A DNA stretch of 64,000 nt from Pseudobutyrivibrio sp. OR37 (GTDB taxonomy: Bacteria > Bacillota > Clostridia > Lachnospirales > Lachnospiraceae), in NCBI RefSeq assembly GCF_900113655.1, contig NZ_FOQF01000016.1, positions 18,039 through 82,038 of the forward strand. The letters are read 5' to 3'. The notes under the pieces were generated by a model that saw only the letters and a program-made list of their open reading frames with translations, had not been told where the DNA came from and ran no database searches. Shown piece after piece: positions 10,201 to 17,712 of this stretch (position 1 is the first letter of the stretch; each line of letters opens with the position of its first letter). The translations under genes and the position numbers were made by a program.

Positions 10201-11762
10201 AGCTAACTCAAGATGGGGAAGATTATGTAAGATATCAGGGTAAGCCTTTGCAATATGGAAAGGACTGGACCTATGATGTATATTCAGATTTTGCAAAAGG
10301 ATATACCACCATTACTTTTAGAGGCTTATCTACAGGTAGATGTGTAGGTGAGTGTGTTAAAAAAATCCCAATAAAGGGTAAAAAGCTTTCTTCAACCTAT
10401 GTAGTGTTGGACACAGAATTGGATCCAGGGGATTTAATGAATTCTTTCTCTGGAGAGAAAGGTTTTGATGAGATACAAAAAATCCTAAAGGTATATACTG
10501 ATAAATCTGCTGCAATGAAAAAAGATGATAAAAAGCTTCTTAAATATTGGTATGACTACAATATTACAGGAATGCATTGTGGACCAGAAGGAATAACATT
10601 TAACCTTAAGGCAGCAGGAGGTACTACACAGCCATACTATTATATAGGTACCAAAACAGTAGAGTTCAAAACAAAAAAGTATAAAGATATTTCAAAATGT
10701 AATGTGACAATTTCACCATTTACAATTATTAATAGCAAGCCTGGTGACATTACTTTTGATGTAACCTCTAATGGTAAAAAGCTTAAACCGTATGTTGATT
10801 ATACTTATCAAATTAGAAATAGCAGTAGTCTTCAATCTCCTAATATTGATGTAGAAGTATTAATAAGAGGTGAAGGCTTATATTATGGCCAAAAGACTGT
10901 TAAGGCATTGCCAAGTAAAGTAAATCTTGCAGCAGCAAAAATAGTAAAGAATGAGTCAGAGATTAATACTAAAAATGGTCTAGTGATTATATTTGCAGAT
11001 AAGGGAGTAAGCTGCGCAAATAATATACTATTTAACATCCCTTCCTTTGAAATGAGATATTACACAACCAATCCAACCACTGGAGCGACCACCTACAAAA
11101 AATTGAAAAAAAATGAGGATTACTACGTTACTTATTCAAATAACAGTAAACCAGGTAAGGGAAAGGTTACAGTAAAAGGATATAATGGCTGGACAGGTTC
11201 TAAAACCTTTACTTATACAATTAACAAATATGAAACAAATAATATACAGTCAGGATGGGCTGCTGTACTGGAGAAAAAGAATGGTGTAAATATTCCTACT
11301 GATTTAAATCTACTAAATGGAAGTCATTTGCTTAAACCAGGGGTTGATTACACAATTGGAAAAACCATATATAAGGATCCAAATGCTACAAAGGTAGTTG
11401 GAAAGAATGAAGTGGTAAAAGCCGGAACAAAGCTTTATGCGACAATAAACTATATTGGTAACTACAAATCAGGTCAGTCTCTATGTGAGTTTACGGTTGT
11501 TAATAACACTATTGAAGGTGGAAAGGCAACAATTGCTGATAAGGAATTTGACGTAAAGGTTAATAACAGCCCATCTCTTGAAGATGTAACAGTAATTAAA
11601 AATGGCGAGATAATTCCAAAAGATTGCTATAGCATTTTATCGTATACCAGCACCAAAAAAGTTGGAGTAGTAACAGTGGTAATTCAGGGAAAGTCTAGTA
11701 AAGGCTACGCTGGAAGGATTGTTGCAACCTATAGGATTACTCCTAAAAAGGTTGTTCAATAA
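7275..11762 (+). CDS. giant secreted BspA-type LRR protein with GKG beta modules, 1495 aa
   Basis: Signal peptide residues 1-27/28 (RFLSLALAAAITFTS core, VYAA cleavage), then a Glu/Lys-rich linker to about 120. LRR_5 repeats occupy ~135-690 in two blocks, each introduced by a GTLTISGKGAM-like segment (LTITGKGAMPDI, LRISGTGAMADYS…PWY). A degenerate Flg_new-like repeat lies at ~690-760. The motif IPKGVWAYYTK (~785) opens an array of GKGxYxG beta modules that runs to the C-terminus. Overall architecture matches 49331 and the fragment at base 1. A ribosome binding site of AAGGTAGG type lies upstream, but no good promoter was found, so it may be read from upstream; 11785 follows after only 22 nt, so the two probably form an operon. 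Surface or secreted adhesin is inferred from BspA-family LRRs. Confidence 0.87.
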   Translation: MKKATRFLSLALAAAITFTSFEADVYAAEFYESAQENNVSDESSEELSEESAEEQIIAEENEETEPAKEDKEEIIEESAEEVKEEVKKEINEVADEEEAFAREHTTEEQELLSEEIEAEQKLLAVAGKAVDINSQGVVSSTINYKYDPNTKTLTITGKGAMPDITPGSAILPGYVNAIYNKDVNIVIEEGITSIGKYNFLFPNSIKSIKLPKSLTKIGDYAFMFNDFQNDLYIPASVVTIGKYAFAGCHIDSTVAIDEASKLKSIPDSCFKLAGLNSIEFPASLTSIAANAFYNCTNLKKIVFKGNMPSIGANAFAGVNALAYYPVDNKTYTQSKMNAASKQFESVTWYTGASIVNSAKTGDLSWSYDEKTKTLRISGTGAMADYSMTDKAPWYGMNIESLVIDSGVTRIGNYAFADMTIARMSMPSTINQIGDYAFLNATCGSNNKPDESFQLSNAKYFTQIGEGSFENATFITNGATVLDLSNAAVIGKKAFYNCWITTGNDVAKLSVRFSNDLKRIEDHTFENATFINGQLTLPNGLTYVGEKAFYNARNISGTLTLPESLVEVSGYAFAKLGISSVNVGDGVKNIMSYAFSSDNNLDNITLGKNVEFVGSHAFHGEKFPVTVNFYGKVPNFGNQVFTQINAVIYSEDDAWDNYHYGDFPSVYQNVSIVFKTKLVPITLNYFNDMNKSSNKQDVVYFRKNRACAVGFDLPNSVEINGQTQYVRGWSFTSDLTSKVDSKFTVRKPISLYALLPNDVSLRIPGPVNDYIMDAMGFQSVEDIPKGVWAYYTKQVNYTGKPITNVDLKVFNNTVSLTEGVDYTAKYSNNINAGKGKITLQFKGSYSGSKTYEFDILPENIAGKNYNVEYKDKDLETIELAYTGKVQKPKLTVRSNAKRKLVENKDFTIKYIGTDKNDAENYNKDAFKAVGTYKIEVIGKGNYVGRVQCLVKIENKIDINKCQITIPKLKSSDNYEEKLTQDGEDYVRYQGKPLQYGKDWTYDVYSDFAKGYTTITFRGLSTGRCVGECVKKIPIKGKKLSSTYVVLDTELDPGDLMNSFSGEKGFDEIQKILKVYTDKSAAMKKDDKKLLKYWYDYNITGMHCGPEGITFNLKAAGGTTQPYYYIGTKTVEFKTKKYKDISKCNVTISPFTIINSKPGDITFDVTSNGKKLKPYVDYTYQIRNSSSLQSPNIDVEVLIRGEGLYYGQKTVKALPSKVNLAAAKIVKNESEINTKNGLVIIFADKGVSCANNILFNIPSFEMRYYTTNPTTGATTYKKLKKNEDYYVTYSNNSKPGKGKVTVKGYNGWTGSKTFTYTINKYETNNIQSGWAAVLEKKNGVNIPTDLNLLNGSHLLKPGVDYTIGKTIYKDPNATKVVGKNEVVKAGTKLYATINYIGNYKSGQSLCEFTVVNNTIEGGKATIADKEFDVKVNNSPSLEDVTVIKNGEIIPKDCYSILSYTSTKKVGVVTVVIQGKSSKGYAGRIVATYRITPKKVVQ

Positions 11763-11784
11763 ATAATAAAAAGGGAGATTTTTA

Positions 11785-14700
11785 ATGAAAAAGGCAACAA
11801 GGTTTTTAAGCCTTGCGCTTGCAGCAGCAATTACATTTACATCATTAGATGTGAATGTATATGCTGCTGAGCTAAATTCGAGCGCACAGGAAATCATCGT
11901 AGCAGATGATGCTTCTTCTGAGGAAGAAACAACGTCACCAGAAGAAGAGACAACACAAGAAGAGACAACAGGAGAACAAACATCAGAGGAGCCTTCTGAG
12001 GAGCAGCCTTCTAATGAAAATGAAACAATCGAAGATGAGGATGTTCCAAAGGCAGGAGAATCAGAGGAAGAGGAACAGACAGAAGAAGCTTCAGAAGAAG
12101 ATTCAGAAGAACTTGAGCTAGAGGAAGCTGAAGAAGAGGATCTGCTTGAAATTACAGCTAAAGATTTGACAATCGAAGGCACTACTGTAACAGGCTATAC
12201 AGGAAAAGGTGGAGCTGTAGTTATCCCAGAAGGAATTACAGCAATCAAGCCAATGGCCTTTGAAGGAAAGACAGCTATTACATCAATCAGTTTACCAAAT
12301 TCACTTACTACCATTGGATATCGCGCCTTTTACAATTGTAAAGGTATAACAAGCATCACAATACCTTCATCTGTAAGAGAAATAGGATTTGATGCATTCG
12401 CAATGATGCTGGGTAGTAATACAGCTACAACCGTAGTTGTTAATAGTAAGTCTATGGAAGTACAAGACGAGCTATTTCATGGAAGAACCCTTACATCTGT
12501 AAGCTTGCCAGAAGGCATGTCTACATTACCAAAACTTTTTAACGGAGCAACCTTCAAGAGTGGATATCAGTTAAAATTACCATCAACTGTTACATCTATT
12601 TCTGATAGTGCTTTCGTTAAAACAAAGGGATTAAGCAAGGTAATATTTGGAGATAAGCTTACTACAATTGGACAGTTTAGTTTTTCTGATAGTTCAATAT
12701 CAGCTCTTGATTTACCAGAATCAGTGACAGAAATCAAATTTGAAGCATTCTATAATTGCAAGAATTTAACTTCAATCACAATTCCAGAAAAGGTAAGGAC
12801 TATTGGTTATGGTGCTTTTGCAGTAAATGGAGCAAGCCCAGCAACAAAGTTGGTTGTTAATAGTAAAAACATTACTGGTGCAGATATTATTTTTAAAGGA
12901 AGAGTATTAACATCAGTAAGTTTGCCAGAGGGCATGGCAGAAATTCCAAGATTATTTGAAAGCGCCACATTTACTACTGGTTATGTAGTAGATATTCCAG
13001 AATCAGCTACAACAATAGCTGATAGTGCCTTTAGACAAACAAAAGGATTAAAGACAGTTAATTTCAAGGGAAACAAGCTATCAAAAATTGGAATGTATGC
13101 ATTTGATAATAGCTCTATCTCACAAATTACCTTCCCAAATTCACTTACAGAAATTGGATTTGAGGCTTTCCACGGCTGTGTTAATCTGACAGATATTACT
13201 ATTCCAGAACAGGTACGTAACATTGGGTACGGAGCCTTTAATTTAATGGGTTCTGGCATCGATACAAAGCTTACAGTCCTCAGTAAATCCATGAAATGTG
13301 AGGATGATATTTTCAAGGGCAGAATTCTTTCAAAGGTTTCATTACCAGAAGGAATGGTTGAACTACCAGGTCTTTTCTGCCGCGCTGGATTTATGACAGG
13401 CTATGTATTGGAGGTTCCAGCTTCCGTAACTACAGTAGGACTTAAAGCATTTAATTATGCAACAGGACTCAAAACTGTAGTATTTAAGGGCGACAAGGTT
13501 ACTAAAATCGACATGTACGCCTTTTCAGAAAGCTCTATAGAAACTATCAACTTACCAAATTCAGTTAAATCAATTGAGTTTGAAGGTTTCTACAGATGTA
13601 AGAGCTTAGAAAAAGTATTTTTAGGTCCAAATATTTCTAGAATGGGATATCAGGCATTTTATGACTGCCCAATGGCAACCTTCTATGTAACAGGTACAGG
13701 CTCAGCCACAGAAAAGAGCTTGCTTGCCCAGAAGCTTGACCCATCAAGAATCGTTGTATCAAAGAGCATTAAGTATCAGTTAAACGGTGGCGTAGCTACT
13801 GGAAACAATCCAACTGGCTTTACTAACAGCGATGGCACCATCAAGGTTACAGATCCAAAGCGCGAATCATACAGATTCCTAGGCTGGTACACAGATGCAG
13901 CTTTTAAGAATTCAGCAGGTACCCGTGCAAATGGCGTAACAACAATCGATGTTTCAAAGCTTACAGGAACTCTTACACTTTTTGCTAAGTGGGAAGGTCC
14001 TCTTTACACAATCAGCTTCGATGCTGCTAAAGGCGGTAAGCTAAAAAATGCAAATCAGGCTAAGAGAACAGTAGCCAAGGGAAATGAGCTTGGCAAGCTT
14101 CCAGAGGTAACAGCTAACGGCGGATATACATTTGTGGGATGGTACACAGCAGATGGTGTTCAGGTAGCTGAAACAGAAAAGGTAGCTAAGGACGATACAT
14201 ATATCGCTCATTACAAAAAGAGCAATGCAGTTACATACGTGGATACACCAGTAGCAGGCATCTGGGGCGATGAGGGAAAAGAACTTGATGGAGCTACATT
14301 ATATGCATATCCAGGAGATAAGTTATTCCTGAATTGTGCAACAGAAGGTGCAACAATCAATGCAACTGTTAAGATGACTTATAACAGTACTACAAAGCAG
14401 CTTGCAGATAAGACAATTGCAAGTGGCGCTTATAAGGGAATGATTACTCTTACAGAGCCAGGTAATTACACTCTTGTAGCTACAGCTACAAAGGGCGGCA
14501 AGACATCTACTGAACTTAAGAGAAATATCTATGTATTTGATGATTATTACACAGATGCATCTGTTAAAAGCATAGCAGAGGACAATATCTGGTTATGGTA
14601 TGATGGCAAAAAATATGATGCCAAGAGAGTTGTTACAGTACCATTTGTTGGCGGTGCTACAAAGCTTGACGAGACAAAGCTTAGAGTGTATTGCAAGGAT

Positions 14701-16347
14701 ACAGAGCTTTACGCAACAGATTACACTGTAACATACAAAAACAACACAAAGCCTGCAGCATACAATGCAGTAAATGCAAAGAATGTAAGCATTGCTCCTA
14801 CAGTGATAATCACACTAAAGGGAAGCTATGCGGGCAAGCTTGAGCGAACATTTACAATTAAAGAGCAGCAGGCTCAGGCTATCAAGCTTACAGCTGCAAA
14901 CACTAATTTCGTATTAGACGCAACAACATTTGAATACAATGGCAATATTCAAAAGCCAAAGGTAGTCAAGGTAGAGTACAAGCAGGGCAAGGCTGCTCCA
15001 GTAGTAATTCCTAAAAAGGAAAACTACACAGTATCAGGCTTTGATTACAGCACAGTAACAAACAAGGCATCTATTACAATCACATTTAACGGTACTAAGT
15101 ATTACGGAACATTTACAAAGAATTATTCAATCACACCTTGCGACTTAAAGAAGGCAAGTGATGATAAGAGACTTAAGATTTCAATCACAAACACTACAGC
15201 AAACAATGCAAATTATGCAAAAGCATCTGTTTCTGTTAATGGTGTTGCATCAGCAGTTGATTTGAAATACGATTTGAGCAAGCATACAGCCAAGTTCATT
15301 AAAAACAAGGACGGCAGCATTTCTTGCGAATACACAATCACAGGTAAGGGCAACTACAAGGGCACAGCGAAGGTGGTTGTACCAGTAAGCAAGACAAATT
15401 TAAGCAATTGCAATTTCTACGCTTTAAATAACGCAGCTTATGCAAATCTTTCAAAGACAGATTCACACACAGGATTTGCAGGCAAGGTCGTAGCACCTCT
15501 TGCACCAACAGGAAAGACTGTCGATAAGAATGCTACATTCACAGTGGCAGACAGCTACAAGGGTATTCTTAAGGCTAACGCTGATTACACAATCAAATAT
15601 CAGGTTAAGGAACCAGGTGCAGCAGCATACACAGATGCTGTTGGTAGCAAGAAATACCCAGCTGGCACAAAGGTAAAAATGACAATCGAAGCAAAGCCAA
15701 CCAGCCTTTACACAGGTAGCAAATCTATCGAATACACAATCGGCGAGATTTATGCAAAAACAGACGTGGCAGCTTCTGATTTATCAGTTCAGACACCTAA
15801 CGTAATCTATGCAAACAAAGCAAACAATTACAAGACAAAGCTTGCAGTAAAAGACCTCAGATTAAACACAGCCCTTGCAGTAAACAAGGATTTCAAGATT
15901 GTTAAGTACACTTACGTTGATCAGACAGAAGTTACTACAGTAATCAAGGGCAAGAAATCAAATGATGTTCGTGCAGCAGGTGAAGAGGTAAAAGCCACAG
16001 ATATCATCCCAGCTGGAACAAAGCTTGCTATCACCTTGCAGGGCTTAGGCAGATATGCAAATGCAGCCCTTGGTACATATCAGTATCGTGTTGCATATAA
16101 CGCATCAGCATTAAATGTTAAGGTCAAGGATCAGACCTTTGTACGCAAGGCTAGCGGCGTTATTCCTTCAGAAAAGGATATGGAAGTTACTTTCAACAAG
16201 CAGGCAGTTCCAAGCAGCAACTATGTTGTAACATCAGTTACAAAGAATATTACAGCTGGAACAGCCACAATGGTTGTCGAAGGAAGAAATCAGTTCACAG
16301 GAACAAAAAAGGTTACCTTCAAAATTTCTAAAAGTACAGTTAAATAA
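11785..16347 (+). CDS. giant secreted LRR protein with tandem 140-residue units, 1520 aa
   Basis: The signal peptide is almost identical to that of 7275 at both protein and DNA level. An acidic linker runs to about 128. LRR_5 repeats fill ~128-660 and are organised as higher-order units of exactly 140 residues (420 bp), each with a core like LTSVSLPEGM, an AFYNC turn and an IGYGAF turn. Two Flg_new repeats follow (GGVATGN…FLGWYTDAAF…LFAKW; ~660-820), then an Ig-like domain (~820-920). A degenerate Trp motif (NIWLWYDGKKYD, ~933) precedes the GKGxYxG beta modules to the end (KVTFKISKSTVK). The ribosome binding site AAGGGAG sits 7 nt from ATG; the gene is 22 nt behind 7275 and ends in a strong terminator. 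Likely a surface-exposed adhesin; closest local relative of 17713. Confidence 0.88.
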   Translation: MKKATRFLSLALAAAITFTSLDVNVYAAELNSSAQEIIVADDASSEEETTSPEEETTQEETTGEQTSEEPSEEQPSNENETIEDEDVPKAGESEEEEQTEEASEEDSEELELEEAEEEDLLEITAKDLTIEGTTVTGYTGKGGAVVIPEGITAIKPMAFEGKTAITSISLPNSLTTIGYRAFYNCKGITSITIPSSVREIGFDAFAMMLGSNTATTVVVNSKSMEVQDELFHGRTLTSVSLPEGMSTLPKLFNGATFKSGYQLKLPSTVTSISDSAFVKTKGLSKVIFGDKLTTIGQFSFSDSSISALDLPESVTEIKFEAFYNCKNLTSITIPEKVRTIGYGAFAVNGASPATKLVVNSKNITGADIIFKGRVLTSVSLPEGMAEIPRLFESATFTTGYVVDIPESATTIADSAFRQTKGLKTVNFKGNKLSKIGMYAFDNSSISQITFPNSLTEIGFEAFHGCVNLTDITIPEQVRNIGYGAFNLMGSGIDTKLTVLSKSMKCEDDIFKGRILSKVSLPEGMVELPGLFCRAGFMTGYVLEVPASVTTVGLKAFNYATGLKTVVFKGDKVTKIDMYAFSESSIETINLPNSVKSIEFEGFYRCKSLEKVFLGPNISRMGYQAFYDCPMATFYVTGTGSATEKSLLAQKLDPSRIVVSKSIKYQLNGGVATGNNPTGFTNSDGTIKVTDPKRESYRFLGWYTDAAFKNSAGTRANGVTTIDVSKLTGTLTLFAKWEGPLYTISFDAAKGGKLKNANQAKRTVAKGNELGKLPEVTANGGYTFVGWYTADGVQVAETEKVAKDDTYIAHYKKSNAVTYVDTPVAGIWGDEGKELDGATLYAYPGDKLFLNCATEGATINATVKMTYNSTTKQLADKTIASGAYKGMITLTEPGNYTLVATATKGGKTSTELKRNIYVFDDYYTDASVKSIAEDNIWLWYDGKKYDAKRVVTVPFVGGATKLDETKLRVYCKDTELYATDYTVTYKNNTKPAAYNAVNAKNVSIAPTVIITLKGSYAGKLERTFTIKEQQAQAIKLTAANTNFVLDATTFEYNGNIQKPKVVKVEYKQGKAAPVVIPKKENYTVSGFDYSTVTNKASITITFNGTKYYGTFTKNYSITPCDLKKASDDKRLKISITNTTANNANYAKASVSVNGVASAVDLKYDLSKHTAKFIKNKDGSISCEYTITGKGNYKGTAKVVVPVSKTNLSNCNFYALNNAAYANLSKTDSHTGFAGKVVAPLAPTGKTVDKNATFTVADSYKGILKANADYTIKYQVKEPGAAAYTDAVGSKKYPAGTKVKMTIEAKPTSLYTGSKSIEYTIGEIYAKTDVAASDLSVQTPNVIYANKANNYKTKLAVKDLRLNTALAVNKDFKIVKYTYVDQTEVTTVIKGKKSNDVRAAGEEVKATDIIPAGTKLAITLQGLGRYANAALGTYQYRVAYNASALNVKVKDQTFVRKASGVIPSEKDMEVTFNKQAVPSSNYVVTSVTKNITAGTATMVVEGRNQFTGTKKVTFKISKSTVK
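12280..13680 (+). repeat. tandem 420-bp coding repeat (LRR supermodule)
   Basis: The segment encoding the xAFYNCKxLTSITIP turn recurs at 12331, 12751, 13171 and 13591, exactly 420 bp apart each time, giving three full units and the start of a fourth. The units have diverged at DNA level but keep perfect phase and length. Confidence 0.8.
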
Positions 16348-16360
16348 GTATTAAGCTTTA

Positions 16361-16393
16361 GACAGCGCTCCTAAATAGGGGCGCTGTTTTATT
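16361..16393 (+). terminator. intrinsic terminator after the 11785 gene
   Basis: Stem ACAGCGCTCC (16362-16371) against GGGGCGCTGT, six-base loop, then TTTTATT. It ends the presumed 7275-11785 transcript. Confidence 0.8.
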
Positions 16394-16544
16394 CTATAGA
16401 AACTATTTGGCTTTTGCACATGTATCGTCACATTATTTACATATTTTATTCAAAAATATTTGGTATATATATTTTGTAACACATTATATTAATTGTGGAT
16501 TTTACACTATCTAGTTGATGGTTGGTGAGAAAGAGAGGAGTAAT

Positions 16545-17447
16545 ATGGATAAAGTTTCCTTGAATCTAAATATAAATCAGAATTTTAAGGACAAGAATCA
16601 AAATAATGATAATCCTAAGGCAATTACAAATCTTAAAAAAAATAATAATAGTGATTGTAAAGATTATATTGTTTCAATTTCGGATGATGGAAATAAACGA
16701 AGAGTTAAGGCAGATGAGTATAAGAAATCTGGTGTAACATCTAGACGTGAGATGTTTGAAGAACAAACTGTAGAAGAAAAAAGAACTAAACGATACGATT
16801 TTTTGGGAAATATTGATTTAACGGAGACTTTTAGGTTAGATGAGCCAGAAACCTATGAGCGTGTAAGAGAACTAGAACGTATAGTAGCTAAAGGTTCATA
16901 CCCAGTGGGTTATTCATGGACCGAATATACAGATGAAGCAAAACAGGCTGATCTTGAGGCGTTTTTTTTGAAAAAAGATTGGTTTGAAAGAAGATGTATG
17001 GTTGATGGGAAATTTAGAAATCCTGTAACAGGTCATTATGCTGCAATGGAAGTAATTGAACGTACTTTTTCTGATTCATCACATGATACAACACTAAATT
17101 TCTATGGACCTAGCGAAAAAGACCAATATCGCGAAAATATGTGGAGATATAGTTCCAAATTTAATGTGCTCCTTTCTGCCGATATGGTTAAGCAGCTAAT
17201 TGACTACGAAAATCCAGTATCACATGATTTAATTGAAAAGATAGATGATGTCATAACAAAAATGAAAGATGTTGAGAAAAAGTACGAAGGAGATTATTTA
17301 GCAGTACAATTTGGTGCTAAATTCCATCAGGATGGGGCAGTATCATATTATGCTTCTTATGCAAGAAGTGGACAAAAAGGAAGAATAGAGATAGAGGCTT
17401 CATCTTCCGAAGAACTTCTAAGTAAGCTAAATAATGGTACAGAATAA
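16545..17447 (+). CDS. hypothetical cytoplasmic protein, 300 aa
   Basis: I do not recognise the family. ATG at 16545 is preferred because GAGGAG lies 5 nt upstream; a longer in-frame TTG start (16515) has no ribosome binding site. No signal peptide or membrane segment is seen. The N-terminus (1-50) is Asn/Lys-rich and probably disordered; a basic/acidic region follows (KRRVKADEYKKSGVTSRREM), and the remaining ~200 residues look globular, rich in Glu, Tyr and Trp, with no recognised catalytic motif. It is the only non-secreted gene inside the array, flanked by terminators on both sides, so it is transcribed alone; the upstream sequence (16440-16500) is very AT-rich and only weakly promoter-like. 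A role as a regulator or accessory factor for the array is possible but unsupported. Confidence 0.75.
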   Translation: MDKVSLNLNINQNFKDKNQNNDNPKAITNLKKNNNSDCKDYIVSISDDGNKRRVKADEYKKSGVTSRREMFEEQTVEEKRTKRYDFLGNIDLTETFRLDEPETYERVRELERIVAKGSYPVGYSWTEYTDEAKQADLEAFFLKKDWFERRCMVDGKFRNPVTGHYAAMEVIERTFSDSSHDTTLNFYGPSEKDQYRENMWRYSSKFNVLLSADMVKQLIDYENPVSHDLIEKIDDVITKMKDVEKKYEGDYLAVQFGAKFHQDGAVSYYASYARSGQKGRIEIEASSSEELLSKLNNGTE

Positions 17448-17517
17448 TACTGTTATGTGTTTATAATCATTTCATCATTAGTTGTAGTGATACAACATCC
17501 CATAGCTTTAAGTTTTC

Positions 17518-17547
17518 AGTGACCGTAGAAATGCGGTCACTTTTTTT
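17518..17547 (+). terminator. intrinsic terminator after the 16545 gene
   Basis: Perfect 8-bp stem AGTGACCG/CGGTCACT with an 8-nt loop, running into seven T residues. Confidence 0.85.
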
Positions 17548-17629
17548 GCATTGAATTTGACTTCCTTTTTGCAGAAACACAATTAGCGTTATAAAAAAGA
17601 TGCTAAATGCAAAATTATATATTTATATA

Positions 17630-17658
17630 TTGATTTAAAAAGATTATATATGTATAAT
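17630..17658 (+). promoter_or_regulatory. sigma-A promoter of the 17713 gene
   Basis: TTGATT (17630-17635), a 17-nt spacer and consensus TATAAT (17653-17658) in a very AT-rich stretch. AGGAGG (17702-17707) follows, 5 nt before the start codon. Confidence 0.75.
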
Positions 17659-17712
17659 GATGAAAGTTTGTGTAATTAAAGACTTATGCACATTAGCAAT
17701 TAGGAGGATGAG

